Notes: generated from the letters alone by a model not told the origin. A stretch of DNA of 64,000 nt from DASXYG01 sp036502625 (GCA_036502625.1 DASXYG010000055.1:161078-225077); one strand, 5' to 3'. Positions 24,800 through 33,504 are shown, counted from the stretch's first letter. Numbers and translations: made by a program.

Positions 24800-25642
24800 G
24801 TGGCCGTACGGTCGACCGGTGAGCTGATGGAAGCCGCACGTCAGGCGGGGCGCGGCCTCGCGGCGTTCAACGTGATCACGCTGGAGCACGCCGAGGGCAT
24901 CCTCGACGGCGCCGCCAAGGCGGGCGCGCCGGTGATCCTCCAGATCAGCGAGAACGCGGTGAAGTACCACGACGGACGCCTGGAACCGCTGGCCGCGGCG
25001 TGCGTACGGCTCGCCGAGGCGGTCGACGTGGACGCCGCGCTGCACCTCGACCACGTCACCGACCGCGCGCTGATCGAACGCGCGCCGGACGCCGGGTTCG
25101 GCTCGGCCATGTTCGACGCCTCCACGCTCCCGTACGACGAGAACGTGGCGGCCACCGCGTCCGTCGCCGCGTGGGGCCACGCGCACGGCCTGTGGGTCGA
25201 GGCGGAGCTCGGCGAGGTCGGCGGCAAGGACGGTGTGCACAGCGCCACCGCCCGCACCGACCCCGCCGACGCGGCCGCCTACGTGGCGGCCACCGGCGTC
25301 GACGGACTCGCGGTGGCCATCGGCACGTCACACGCCATGCTCGACAAGACCGCCGCCCTGGACCTCGGCCTCCTGACCCGCATCGCCGATCAGGTGCGCG
25401 TACCCCTGGTGCTGCACGGCTCCTCCGGCGTTCCGGACGAGCTCCTCGGCAGGGCGGTCTCCGCCGGCCTGACCAAGATCAACATCGGCACGGCCCTGAA
25501 CATCGCCTTCACCCACGGCGTCCGCGCGTCGCTCGCCGCGAACCCCGACCGCGTCGACCCCCGCCGCTACCTCGCCGCCGCCCGCTCCGAGGTGGCGGAC
25601 ATCGTCGCCCACCTCGCCACGGTGGTATCCGGCACGCCCTGA
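24800..25642 (+). CDS. Class II (zinc) fructose/tagatose-bisphosphate aldolase
   Basis: A 280-residue aldolase of the GatY/KbaY-Fba class II group. The catalytic Asp and first zinc His are in 'AALHLDHVTD', 'EAELGEVGGKDG' is the conserved loop, a further zinc His lies in 'AIGTSHAML' and another in 'LVLHGSSGVPDE', and the phosphate site is 'INIGTALNIAF'. It would split the bisphosphate made by the PfkB kinase into two trioses. The GTG start follows AAGGAGCGCGAC. It is transcribed divergently from the transporter-kinase operon across the repeat-containing gap. Confidence 0.9.
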   Translation: MAVRSTGELMEAARQAGRGLAAFNVITLEHAEGILDGAAKAGAPVILQISENAVKYHDGRLEPLAAACVRLAEAVDVDAALHLDHVTDRALIERAPDAGFGSAMFDASTLPYDENVAATASVAAWGHAHGLWVEAELGEVGGKDGVHSATARTDPADAAAYVAATGVDGLAVAIGTSHAMLDKTAALDLGLLTRIADQVRVPLVLHGSSGVPDELLGRAVSAGLTKINIGTALNIAFTHGVRASLAANPDRVDPRRYLAAARSEVADIVAHLATVVSGTP

Positions 25643-25670
25643 CGGACCGGACCACGGCACACTGGTCGGC

Positions 25671-26081
25671 ATGACCAAGCGGATCACCCGGCTCAACCCC
25701 GACGGCCTGCACGACACCCCCGGCTACCACCACGTCACCATCGTCGAGGCCGGGCGTACGGCGTACCTGGCGGGCCAGTGCCCGCTGGACCCAACGGGCG
25801 CCGTGGTGGGCGCCGGCGACCTCCTCGCACAGACCGACCAGGTGGTGGCGAACTCCCTGGCCGCGCTCGCGGCCGCGGGCGCCACCCCGGAGGACGTCGT
25901 CCGCTCGGTGATCTACGTCCGCGCCGACGCCACCACCGCCCTGGGCGGCGTATGGGACCGCCTCACCGCCTCCGCGCTCGGCCCGGCCTTCACCACCGCG
26001 AGCACCCTCCTCGGCGTCTCACAACTCGGCTTCGCCGGCCAGCTCATCGAGGTGGACCTCACCGCCGCGCTCCCCCGCTGA
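25671..26081 (+). CDS. RidA/YjgF-family protein
   Basis: A 136-residue RidA-like protein: 'YLAGQCPLDPTGAVVGAGD' and 'DVVRSVIYVRAD' are family segments. RidA enzymes deaminate reactive enamine/imine intermediates. Here the arginine usually found near the C-terminus ('RIEV.A') is replaced by 'IEVDLTAALPR', so it may belong to another branch of the family. It follows the aldolase by 28 bases on the same strand. Confidence 0.82.
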   Translation: MTKRITRLNPDGLHDTPGYHHVTIVEAGRTAYLAGQCPLDPTGAVVGAGDLLAQTDQVVANSLAALAAAGATPEDVVRSVIYVRADATTALGGVWDRLTASALGPAFTTASTLLGVSQLGFAGQLIEVDLTAALPR

Positions 26082-26164
26082 GCGTTCGGCCGACCGGTCG
26101 AACGGGGACGCCCGACCAGGGACGGCGGGTCGCGGGCCGTTCCGCGAAGGGGTACTTTCCGGGC

Positions 26165-27823
26165 ATGACGAGCGAGATGACCGCGTACGCGGTGGGGCGG
26201 GCGCTGGCCGGGCTGGGGGCGCGGCGGTGCTTCGGTGTCGTCGGTTCCGGCAACTTCCATGTGACGACCTCTCTTGTCGGGAACGGTGTGGAGTTCATCG
26301 CCGCGCGGCATGAGTGCAACGCGGTGACGATGGCCGATGCGTACGCCCGGATGACCGGCGAGCTGACGCTGGCCAGCGTGCATCCCGGCCCGGGGATCAC
26401 GAACGCGGTCACCGCGATCACCGAGGCCGCCAAGAGCCGCACGCCGCTGGTCGTCCTCGCCGGGGACACCGCGAACGGCGCCCTGCGCTCGAACTTCCAC
26501 CTCGACCAGACCGGGCTGGTCACCGCGATCGGCGCGGTGGCCGAGCGGCTCTACTCCCCCGCGACCGCGGTGGACGACGCCGTACGGGCGGCCCGGCGCG
26601 CGCTGGACGAGCGCCGCACCGTCGTGCTCAACATGCCGCTGGACGTGCAGGCGGCGCCGGCTCCGGACACCCCGCCGCCCGGACCGGGGGGCGCGGCGGC
26701 CGTGCCGTATCCCGACCCGGCGCGGGTGCGGGAGCTCGCGGACGCCGTGGGGCGGGCGCGGCGGCCAGTGGTGATCGCCGGGCGGGGCGCGCTGGTCTCC
26801 GGGGCCGGCGACGCCCTGGCGGAGCTGGCCGAGCTGACCGGCGCGCTGCTGGCGACCTCGGCCTGCGCCCACGGGATGTTCGCCGGGAACCCGTGGTCGC
26901 TGGGCATCTCGGGGGGTTTCTCCTCTCCTGCCGCGGCCGAGCTGATCAGCGAGAGCGATCTGCTGCTCGGCTTCGGCGTGTCGTACACGCAGTGGACGAC
27001 ACGGCACGGCGCGCTGGTCGGCGCGGACACGACGGTCGCGCAAGTGGATGTCGAGCCGGAGCGGCTGGGCTGGCAGCGGCCGGTCGACCTGGGGGTGCTC
27101 GGCGACGCGCGGGCGACCGCCGAGGCGCTGACCGCCGAGCTGCGCGGCCGCGGCCACCGGCCGGCGGCGCGGCGCGACGCCGCGACCGCGCGGCGCATCG
27201 CCGACGGCTCGAACCACGCGGCGCCGTACGACGACGCGTCGACCCCCGCGACCATCGACCCGCGCACGCTGAGCAAGGCCGTCGACGCGCTGCTGCCCGA
27301 CGCGCGGACGGTCGCGCTCGACTCTGGCCACTTCATGGGCTGGCCCGCCCGCTATCTGCGGGTGCCGGACGCCGCGGGCTGGGTCTTCACCCAGGCGTTC
27401 CAGTCGATCGGGCTGGGGCTCGCCACCGCGATCGGCGCCGCCGTGGCCCGCCCCGACCGGCTGACCGTGGCGGCCGTCGGCGACGGCGGGCTGCTCATGA
27501 GCATCGCCGACCTGGAGACCGCGGTGCGCCTCGGGCTGCGGCTCTTCGTGCTCGTCTACGACGACGCGGCGTACTCCGCCGAGGTGCATCACTTCGGGCC
27601 CATGGGCCACCCCACCAAGATCGTCGAGTTCCCCGACACCGACATCGCCGCCATCGCCCGCGGCTACGGCGCGCACGGCGCGGTCATCCGTACGGAGGCG
27701 GACCTGGAGGCGGTGCGCGCCTGGCTGGCCGACGGCGCGCAGGGCGTCTTCGTCGCCGACGCGAAGGTCACCCCCGCACTGGCCGCCGACTGGCTGGAGG
27801 AGGCCTTCCGCGGCGAGCACTGA
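26165..27823 (+). CDS. Thiamine-diphosphate-dependent enzyme (acetolactate synthase-like)
   Basis: A 552-residue three-domain ThDP enzyme. The activating Glu is in 'AARHECNAVTMADAYARMTG', the central domain includes 'RPVVIAGRGAL', and the ThDP-magnesium motif is 'GDGGLLMSIADLETA' followed by 'VYDDAAYSAEVHHFGP'. It probably decarboxylates or ligates 2-oxo acids. The usual metal-binding Asn of the motif is Asp here ('YDDAAY'), a conservative change. It starts 83 bases after RidA, so could share its transcript. Substrate unknown. Confidence 0.85.
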   Translation: MTSEMTAYAVGRALAGLGARRCFGVVGSGNFHVTTSLVGNGVEFIAARHECNAVTMADAYARMTGELTLASVHPGPGITNAVTAITEAAKSRTPLVVLAGDTANGALRSNFHLDQTGLVTAIGAVAERLYSPATAVDDAVRAARRALDERRTVVLNMPLDVQAAPAPDTPPPGPGGAAAVPYPDPARVRELADAVGRARRPVVIAGRGALVSGAGDALAELAELTGALLATSACAHGMFAGNPWSLGISGGFSSPAAAELISESDLLLGFGVSYTQWTTRHGALVGADTTVAQVDVEPERLGWQRPVDLGVLGDARATAEALTAELRGRGHRPAARRDAATARRIADGSNHAAPYDDASTPATIDPRTLSKAVDALLPDARTVALDSGHFMGWPARYLRVPDAAGWVFTQAFQSIGLGLATAIGAAVARPDRLTVAAVGDGGLLMSIADLETAVRLGLRLFVLVYDDAAYSAEVHHFGPMGHPTKIVEFPDTDIAAIARGYGAHGAVIRTEADLEAVRAWLADGAQGVFVADAKVTPALAADWLEEAFRGEH

Positions 27824-27844
27824 CCCCGCGCCCGCCGCGCCCCG

Positions 27845-27866
27845 CGGCGCCGTCACAACGGTGCCG
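27845..27866. terminator. Hairpin between convergent genes
   Basis: CGGCGCCGT-CACA-ACGGTGCCG, nine pairs with one G-T, between the ThDP enzyme stop and the glycosyltransferase stop. It could stop transcription from both sides; no T-run follows. Confidence 0.5.
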
Positions 27867-28929
27867 CCGGGGTGTCGGCGCGGCCCTTTTCGTACGTCGT
27901 GAGGCCGCCGGAGACGCCGAGGGGGACGAGGACGAGCTCCACCACCATGGCCTTCCAGGCGTAGTAGAGGTTGACGGCCTTGGTGGCGTAGACGAAAGGG
28001 ACGTTGCCCAGCACACGGGCCAGCGGCAGGCGCCGCCGCACCGCCGCGTAGACGAGGGGCGGTGTGGTGAACGCGAGTTCGGCGCCCAGCCACCACGCGA
28101 GGGTGCCGCCGACGGACCAGTGCAGCGCGAGCGGCGCGAGCACCGGGGTCGCCCACCACAGCGGCGCGACAAGGATCTCCAGGACGGCGAGGATGATCCA
28201 CACCGCCAGCATGGGTTTTCGCCGCACCAGCTCACCGAGGTGCAGCCGGACGTTCTGGAAGAACCCGGCCATCCACCGCCAGACCTGTTTTCGCAGGTAT
28301 CGGAGCGTCTCCGGGTCGGCGGCCCAGGCGACCGCGGCGCCTACGTAGACCGCCCGCCGCCCGGCGATCTGCTGGGACCAGGTGACGTCCATATCCTCGA
28401 CGATGGTGCGCTCGGGGAAGCCGCCGAACGCGACCAGAGCGTCGCGCCGGAAGACCGAGCAACAGCCCGAGCACACGACCGCGCTGTTGGCCGCGTTCTG
28501 GATGGGGCGGTGCCAGTGGAAGCCGAAGAGGTATTCGATGGATCGGCCGCGCTCCCAGATCGTCCGGGTGAAGCGGGTCTGGACGTTTCCGGCGGCGACG
28601 GCCACCGCGGGGTCGTCGAAGGCGGGCGTGATCCGCGCGATGTAGTCGGGCGCGAGGACGGTGTCGGCGTCGACGGTGAGGACGAGGGCGGTGCGGCAGT
28701 GGGGTAACGCGTGGTTCTGCGCGCGGGCCTTGCTGCCGAGATGGCGCGGCGGCGTGAGCACGGTGACGCCGTAGGACCGGGCGATCTCGGGTGTGCGGTC
28801 GGTGGAGCCGTCGTCGACCACGATGATCTGGTCGGCGGGGGCGGTCTGCGCGGCGAGGGCGTCGAGCGTGGCCGGGAGGCCCTGCTCCTCATTGTGCGCC
28901 GGGACGATGACAGTGATGCTGTGGGACAT
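27853..28929 (-). CDS. Membrane glycosyltransferase family 2 (hyaluronan synthase-like)
   Basis: A 358-residue processive-type GT2. 'ITVIVPAHNEEQGLPATLDA', 'IIVVDDGSTD', 'TVDADTVLAPDYI' (DxD), 'ERTIVEDMDVTW' (ED catalytic base) and 'RKQVWRW' (QxxRW-like acceptor motif) are all visible. After residue 240 come four hydrophobic helices. It should polymerise or transfer a sugar at the membrane using a UDP-sugar. GGAGGTAGGAAA precedes the ATG. A 33-residue membrane peptide is encoded immediately upstream and likely co-translated. Confidence 0.9.
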   Translation of the reverse strand: MSHSITVIVPAHNEEQGLPATLDALAAQTAPADQIIVVDDGSTDRTPEIARSYGVTVLTPPRHLGSKARAQNHALPHCRTALVLTVDADTVLAPDYIARITPAFDDPAVAVAAGNVQTRFTRTIWERGRSIEYLFGFHWHRPIQNAANSAVVCSGCCSVFRRDALVAFGGFPERTIVEDMDVTWSQQIAGRRAVYVGAAVAWAADPETLRYLRKQVWRWMAGFFQNVRLHLGELVRRKPMLAVWIILAVLEILVAPLWWATPVLAPLALHWSVGGTLAWWLGAELAFTTPPLVYAAVRRRLPLARVLGNVPFVYATKAVNLYYAWKAMVVELVLVPLGVSGGLTTYEKGRADTPAAPL

Positions 28930-28933
28930 TTTC

Positions 28934-29035
28934 CTACCTCCGGATTCGGCGGATTCCGCGGGCCGCGAGCGTGACGATCGCGACCGTTGTGTAAACGACC
29001 GTGCTGAGGCCGACAAAGGGCAGACCTCCGTGCAT
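28934..29035 (-). CDS. 33-residue single-TM peptide upstream of glycosyltransferase
   Basis: ATG at 29033-29035 with AAAGGGAA five bases upstream; stop TAG at 28934, overlapping the glycosyltransferase ribosome-binding site. The peptide is MHGGLPFVG, a hydrophobic helix LSTVVYTTVAIVTLA, then ARGIRRIRR. One membrane helix with a basic cytoplasmic tail suggests an accessory subunit of the synthase. The short length would hide it from most gene callers. Confidence 0.6.
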   Translation of the reverse strand: MHGGLPFVGLSTVVYTTVAIVTLAARGIRRIRR

Positions 29036-29165
29036 GTGATTTCCCTTTCACTGGATTCACCGGACGCATCCGGTTTTCTTCCACGCCCGCAATTCTGCCC
29101 CCGCCGCCCGCCCGCGCACAGCCACCGAACGACATTCTGTGGATAAGTCCTTCACACACGCGGAA

Positions 29166-29192
29166 GCGCCCCGGCGAATTTCGCCGGGGCGC
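29166..29192 (-). terminator. Strong hairpin after SRPBCC gene
   Basis: A perfect 12-base-pair stem, GCGCCCCGGCGA-ATT-TCGCCGGGGCGC, 20 bases past the end of the SRPBCC gene. It fits a rho-independent-like terminator for the ArsR-SRPBCC operon, although the T-tract is weak. Confidence 0.7.
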
Positions 29193-29212
29193 ATCGTTTC
29201 AGCAGGTCATAC

Positions 29213-29848
29213 CTATTCCGGCGGCGCCGTGTACGCCGCGATCGTACGCGCGGCGGCCTCCTCGGCAACGGCCCGGTCGGCGCCCGCGGCGATATTCGCG
29301 TCACGCCACAGGTCATTGCTCTGCATCATGAACTTCGCGCCGTCTTCGGACATCGCCCACGCCATGGATTCCTCCGGGTCGTTGGACGCGCCGGTCGACA
29401 GGTGCAGCGCCAGGCCGAGGACCATCATGTCCCATCCGACACCCACCGCGCCCGGGCCGAATTCCGCCCATTTGGAGTCGCCGACCTTCGCGATGTGCTC
29501 GATATCCAGCCGCGTGCGCTCGGCCGATTCCCGGGCGAGCCGCACCTCGATCCAACTGACCTCCCCGCCGTACTCCCATGTCGCGGCGAAGGCGTTCGGC
29601 GGGTCGCAGGACGTGACCGTGCCGCTCGCGTTTCCCACGAGCTGGTACGTCCCGCCGACCCGCAGGTCGCCGGTGATCGGCATCAGCCAGCACGGAATGC
29701 GCTCGATGTTCGTGCACGCGTCCCAGACGTCGTCGATGGGCGCGTCGTAGGTCTGGCCGATCGTGATCGTACGGGCCTCCCCCTCCTCAAGGGTGCACGA
29801 TCCGACCTGCCTCCGGACGGCGTTGATCTGGTGGGTCGCATCGATCAT
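29213..29848 (-). CDS. SRPBCC (START-like/AHSA1) family protein
   Basis: A 211-residue protein of the polyketide cyclase/AHSA1 fold: 'TYDAPIDDVWDACTNIERI', 'GDLRVGGTYQL' and 'GTVTSCDPPNAFAATWEYGG' follow the family outline. Such proteins bind small hydrophobic ligands. It is 10 bases downstream of an ArsR gene, a pairing frequent in actinomycetes where the regulator controls the ligand-binding partner. AGGAGCAACCC precedes the ATG. Confidence 0.85.
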   Translation of the reverse strand: MIDATHQINAVRRQVGSCTLEEGEARTITIGQTYDAPIDDVWDACTNIERIPCWLMPITGDLRVGGTYQLVGNASGTVTSCDPPNAFAATWEYGGEVSWIEVRLARESAERTRLDIEHIAKVGDSKWAEFGPGAVGVGWDMMVLGLALHLSTGASNDPEESMAWAMSEDGAKFMMQSNDLWRDANIAAGADRAVAEEAAARTIAAYTAPPE

Positions 29849-29858
29849 GGGTTGCTCC

Positions 29859-30203
29859 TCAGGTCTTCTCACCGCCGCGGCGCCGCTCGCGGCGGCCGCG
29901 TGCGAGCTCGGTTGCCAGGGCGTCGAGATGCGGCGCCCAGAACGCGCGGAACCGGTCGAGCCAGGCGTCGACGTCGCGCAGCGGCTCGGCGTTCACCGCG
30001 TACAGCCGGCGCGTGCCCTCCGGGCGCACGGTCGCGAACCCGGTGTCGCGCAGCACCCGGAGGTGCTGCGATACCGCGGGCTGCGAGATCTTGAATTCCC
30101 GCTGGACGACCTCGGCCACCGCACCCGAGCTCATCTCGCCGTCGGCGAGCAGCTCGAGGATCCGGCGGCGGACCGGATCGCCCAGCACATCGAACGCGTG
30201 CAC
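29859..30203 (-). CDS. ArsR-family winged-helix regulator, leaderless
   Basis: A 114-residue regulator: 'VLGDPVRRRILELLADGEMS', recognition region 'QPAVSQHLRVLRDTGFATV', and wing 'GTRRLYAVNAEPL'. No metal-binding ELCVCDL motif is present, so it is of the non-metal class usually paired with SRPBCC proteins. The GTG start is seven bases after a clear -10, so the mRNA probably begins at the start codon. Confidence 0.88.
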   Translation of the reverse strand: MHAFDVLGDPVRRRILELLADGEMSSGAVAEVVQREFKISQPAVSQHLRVLRDTGFATVRPEGTRRLYAVNAEPLRDVDAWLDRFRAFWAPHLDALATELARGRRERRRGGEKT

Positions 30204-30240
30204 GCACCCACTAGTACCAGACTCTGCTTATATAAGTCAA
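30204..30240 (-). promoter_or_regulatory. Promoter of ArsR-SRPBCC operon
   Basis: On the minus strand TTGACT, an 18-base spacer, then TACTAG, followed by 7 bases and the GTG start. This is a good housekeeping-type promoter giving a leaderless transcript. Confidence 0.7.
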
Positions 30241-30398
30241 CGCGCAAATATAGAGTACACGGCCCGCGCGCACCCGCCCGCCCGCATCCGGACCCGTTGA
30301 CTTCGATACCGGTGTCGAAATACCGTCCCAACGGCGACTCACCCCCCGGGAGGCAGCATGGGACCGGCCGGTACGCAACCGTTGACCTGCGAGCGCGC

Positions 30399-31454
30399 AT
30401 GAGCCTCGAACTGTGGACGTCCGCGCGGTCGCTGCCCGGCGCCAGCGGGCCCACCGCACGCCGCACGGAAGACGAGGGCTGGACCGGGCTCACGTTCACC
30501 GACTCGCAGAACCTCTCCGGCGACCCGTACGTCGCGCTGACCGTCGCGGCGGGCGCCACGTCGCGGCTGCGGCTCGGCACCGGCGTCACCAACCCGTGGA
30601 CGCGCCACCCGGCGGTCACCGCCAGCGGCATCACCAGCGTCGACATCGAGTCCGGCGGCCGCGCCGAGCTGGGCGTCGGGCGCGGCGACTCCGCGCTCGC
30701 CTACCTCGGGCTCGCGCCCGCGCCGGTCGCGGCGCTGCGCGACTACCTGGACCTCGTCCGTACGTACCTGCGCGGCGAGCCGGTTCCGATCGAGCGGGTG
30801 AGCCAGGCCGCCGGCCATCGAATCGGCGCCGGACTGCCGCTCGGTTCCGCGCCGCCGGAGAGCCGCCTGCGGTGGGTCGCCGAGCGGTTCGCCGACCGGC
30901 CGCCGGTGCCGGTCTTCGTGGTGGCGTCCGGGCCGAAGGTGATCCGCACCGGCGCCGAGCTGGCCGATCGGGTCACGCTGGCGGTCGGCGCCGAGCCCAC
31001 GCGACTGCGGTGGGCCGTCGACGAGGCCCGCGCCGCCCGCGCCGACGTGCGCCTGGGCGCGTACGTCAACGTCGTCGTGGACGAGGACGCCGACCGGGCG
31101 CGGGAGGCCGCCGCGGGCAGCATCGCCAGCTTCGCGCGGTTCTCCGGCATGCACGGCACGGTCGGCGGCCGGGTGTCGGACGGGCAGCGGGCCGTCATGG
31201 AGGCGATACCGCGGCAGTACGACATGAACCGCCACTTCAGCACCGGGGCCCAGGCATCGCTGGTCACCGGCGAGTTCGCCGGCGGCTACGCGATCCTGGG
31301 CCCGGCCTCGTACTGCGTGGAGCGGCTGACGGAGCTGGCCGAGATGGGCATCGGCCGGATCCACGTCGTCGGGGCCTCCCGGGACATCGATCCGGACGTC
31401 GCCCGCGCCTACCATCGCCGCTTCGTGACCGAGGTGCTGCCCCGGCTCATCTGA
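30399..31454 (+). CDS. LLM-class F420/flavin-dependent oxidoreductase
   Basis: A 351-residue luciferase-like TIM-barrel enzyme of the F420-dependent group: 'LTFTDSQNLSGDPYVALTVAA', 'LGTGVTNPWTRHPAVTASG', 'RAELGVGRGDSALAYLGL' and 'VFVVASGPKVIRTGAELAD' are typical. It should use F420 or FMN in an oxidation or reduction; the substrate is unknown. The ATG at 30399 sits just after TTGACCTGCGAGCGCGC. It is divergent from the ArsR operon. Confidence 0.88.
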   Translation: MSLELWTSARSLPGASGPTARRTEDEGWTGLTFTDSQNLSGDPYVALTVAAGATSRLRLGTGVTNPWTRHPAVTASGITSVDIESGGRAELGVGRGDSALAYLGLAPAPVAALRDYLDLVRTYLRGEPVPIERVSQAAGHRIGAGLPLGSAPPESRLRWVAERFADRPPVPVFVVASGPKVIRTGAELADRVTLAVGAEPTRLRWAVDEARAARADVRLGAYVNVVVDEDADRAREAAAGSIASFARFSGMHGTVGGRVSDGQRAVMEAIPRQYDMNRHFSTGAQASLVTGEFAGGYAILGPASYCVERLTELAEMGIGRIHVVGASRDIDPDVARAYHRRFVTEVLPRLI

Positions 31455-31463
31455 CGCGGACCG

Positions 31464-32630
31464 TCAGTAGTCCTTCAGCTTCAGGCTGTTGTAGACCTCC
31501 GCGGGGTCGGGCACCCCCTGGAGGTCCGGGGCCTCGCCGCCGGTCAGCTCGGCGGTCCGCGCGTCCATCTGCGCCTTGTTGGTCAGCGCCAGCGCCTGGT
31601 TGGCGGTGACGTAGTCGCGCAGCTCGTCGTCGTACCGGGCGAACGCCGTACGGTGGTCGCCGCCGGCCGCGGCCAGCTCGCCGGCCAGGACGTACGCGCC
31701 CACGATGGCCATCGATGTGCCCTGGCCGGACAGCGGCGACCCGCTGTAGGCGGCGTCGCCGATGAGCACGACCCGGCCACGCGACCAGGAGTCCATGTGG
31801 ATCTGGCTCATCGAGTCGAGGTGGAAGTCCGGCGCGTCCCACATGTACGTCTTGACCTGCGGCCAGATCCAGCCGGCCGAGGCGGTCCGCTCGTCGAGGA
31901 GCCGCCGCTGCGCGTCGGTGTCGCGGTAGTCGTACGCGAGCGGTTCGTCGGTGGAGAACCCGAGGTACGCGCGGATCTCGGTGTTGTCGCGCGCGCTGAG
32001 CACGCCGCCGCCCACGTCGGTGCCCGCCTGGAAGATCTGCCAGTAGTCGAGGCCGAGGAAGTTCGGCACGGTGAAGACGGCCAGGTACATGCCGAGGTGA
32101 CTGATGTAGTCCGGCTCCGGGCCGAACGCCAGCCGCCGCGTGTTGGAGTGCAGGCCGTCGGCGCCGACCACGATGTCGTACGCGCGCGGCGCCGCGTTCT
32201 CGAACGTGACGTACGCGCGGTCCGCGCGGTCGTCGATCGCCGTGATCGAGTCGTCGAAGATGTACGTGATCCGGTCGGTGGCCGCGTCGTGCATCAGGCG
32301 GCACAGGTCGTCGCGCAGGATCTCGACGTCCGGGCTCTCCATCTCGCCGCCGCTGAACGTGAAGTCGGTGGTCGTGAACAGCTCCTCGCCGTCCGCGCCG
32401 ACCATGGTCATGCCGCGCATCTTGGTGCTCTGCCGGCGGACCTCCTCGAGGACGCCCATCCTGTCGGCCACGTCGAGCGCGGGTCCGCGCACGTCGATGG
32501 CCTGGCCGCCGGGGCGCAGGCCGGGTGCGCGCTCCACCACGGTGACGTCGAAGCCGTGCCGGTCCAGCCAGTACGCCAGCGCGGTGCCGGCGACGCTCGC
32601 CCCGGAGATCAGTACGGAAGTGCCGCTCAT
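31464..32630 (-). CDS. FAD-dependent monooxygenase (PHBH/PheA type)
   Basis: A 388-residue group A flavin monooxygenase. The FAD motif is 'LISGASVAGTALAYWLDRHG', the DG motif 'DIVVGADGLHSNTR', and the second FAD motif 'VVLIGDAAYSGSPLSGQGTS'. It should hydroxylate an aromatic or polyketide substrate with NAD(P)H and oxygen. Convergent with the LLM gene at 9 bases. The ATG has GAGAGGGCGAC upstream. Confidence 0.9.
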   Translation of the reverse strand: MSGTSVLISGASVAGTALAYWLDRHGFDVTVVERAPGLRPGGQAIDVRGPALDVADRMGVLEEVRRQSTKMRGMTMVGADGEELFTTTDFTFSGGEMESPDVEILRDDLCRLMHDAATDRITYIFDDSITAIDDRADRAYVTFENAAPRAYDIVVGADGLHSNTRRLAFGPEPDYISHLGMYLAVFTVPNFLGLDYWQIFQAGTDVGGGVLSARDNTEIRAYLGFSTDEPLAYDYRDTDAQRRLLDERTASAGWIWPQVKTYMWDAPDFHLDSMSQIHMDSWSRGRVVLIGDAAYSGSPLSGQGTSMAIVGAYVLAGELAAAGGDHRTAFARYDDELRDYVTANQALALTNKAQMDARTAELTGGEAPDLQGVPDPAEVYNSLKLKDY

Positions 32631-32855
32631 GTCGCCCTCTCAGGTCGTTGGGATCAACGAGTACGACCTTCGCGGGCCGCGCTGACCGGCGGCTGACGGG
32701 CGACTGACGGGGCGTGACGAGTCCTGACCGGCACTGGAAACACGGCAATGTGGCGCTTGTCGCTTGCACATCCCGCGAAAAGGCAACATGCGCCACGACG
32801 GCACCGTAAGGTCATGCCGTCCGTACTCCTCCGCGAAAGAGAGGAGGTGACGCGG

Positions 32856-32966
32856 ATGGTGGAAATCAGGATCGACACCGTGATGTGGCGGTTCCTGATG
32901 AAGATACGGCTCCAGCGGGCGCCAGTTGCTGGCCGGCACTCTCGACGCCCGCGGAGCCGGAGGTGA
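32856..32966 (+). CDS. Short basic peptide with strong ribosome-binding site
   Basis: A 36-residue reading frame, MVEIRIDTVMWRFLMKIRL then a basic tail ending RPRSRR. GAGGAGGTGACGCGG directly upstream is an unusually strong signal, which is the main argument that it is translated. No family recognised. Confidence 0.4.
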   Translation: MVEIRIDTVMWRFLMKIRLQRAPVAGRHSRRPRSRR

Positions 32967-33114
32967 GGGAGGTCGGCCTCGGCCATCTGGCCGGGGCCGG
33001 CTTTGACGTGGTCATCGCGGCCACGGCCCTCGTATTCAGCTTACGGCCCGGCCGCCGGGCGGGTGCGCGGGTTTCCCGGAAGCGGCCACGCGCGGCCGAG
33101 CGGCGCGGAACGGG

Positions 33115-33366
33115 TCATGCGGACTCCACCTCGCGCTTGCGCTCGAGGACCACGCGCGGGCAGTTCAACGCGGTGGCGAGCTTGTTGATCGTCGCGGGCG
33201 TGGCGTTCCTGCGCCCGCTCTCGATCTCGCCCATGAGCTGCTCGGAGATTCCGATCAACTGGGCTAGCTGGCGCTTGTTCAGGCCCGCCTGTTCGCGGGC
33301 GTAGGTCACCGCCTCCGGCTCATGGTTCAGCGGCGCGTTCCGCCGCCTCCGCTGACCACTCGTCAT
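33115..33366 (-). CDS. XRE-family DNA-binding protein
   Basis: An 83-residue helix-turn-helix protein: 'YAREQAGLNKRQLAQLIGIS' and 'EQLMGEIESGRRNATPATIN' form a textbook Cro/C1 HTH. No Shine-Dalgarno precedes the ATG at 33364-33366, and TAACTT lies 7 bases upstream, so the mRNA may be leaderless. It is divergent from a second XRE gene across a repeat-rich gap, so mutual or self-repression is likely. Confidence 0.82.
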   Translation of the reverse strand: MTSGQRRRRNAPLNHEPEAVTYAREQAGLNKRQLAQLIGISEQLMGEIESGRRNATPATINKLATALNCPRVVLERKREVESA

Positions 33367-33381
33367 GCGGGTCAAGTTATC

Positions 33382-33411
33382 GCGTAGTGCTGCGTAGTAC
33401 AAGTACTACGC
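33382..33411. promoter_or_regulatory. GCGTAGT operator cluster between divergent XRE genes
   Basis: GCGTAGT at 33382, then the perfect palindrome GCGTAGTA-CAAG-TACTACGC at 33392-33411; another GCGTAGT lies at 33481-33487 close to the rightward start. The sites flank the starts of both XRE genes, as expected for autoregulation. Confidence 0.7.
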
Positions 33412-33504
33412 ACAATCTGATGATCTTGGACGCGTTAGCCTTGTGCCGTACGAGATGCGTACGTGTGGCGCGCAGTTAGTGCGTAGTTGTGCGAAGCTAT
33501 GCGC

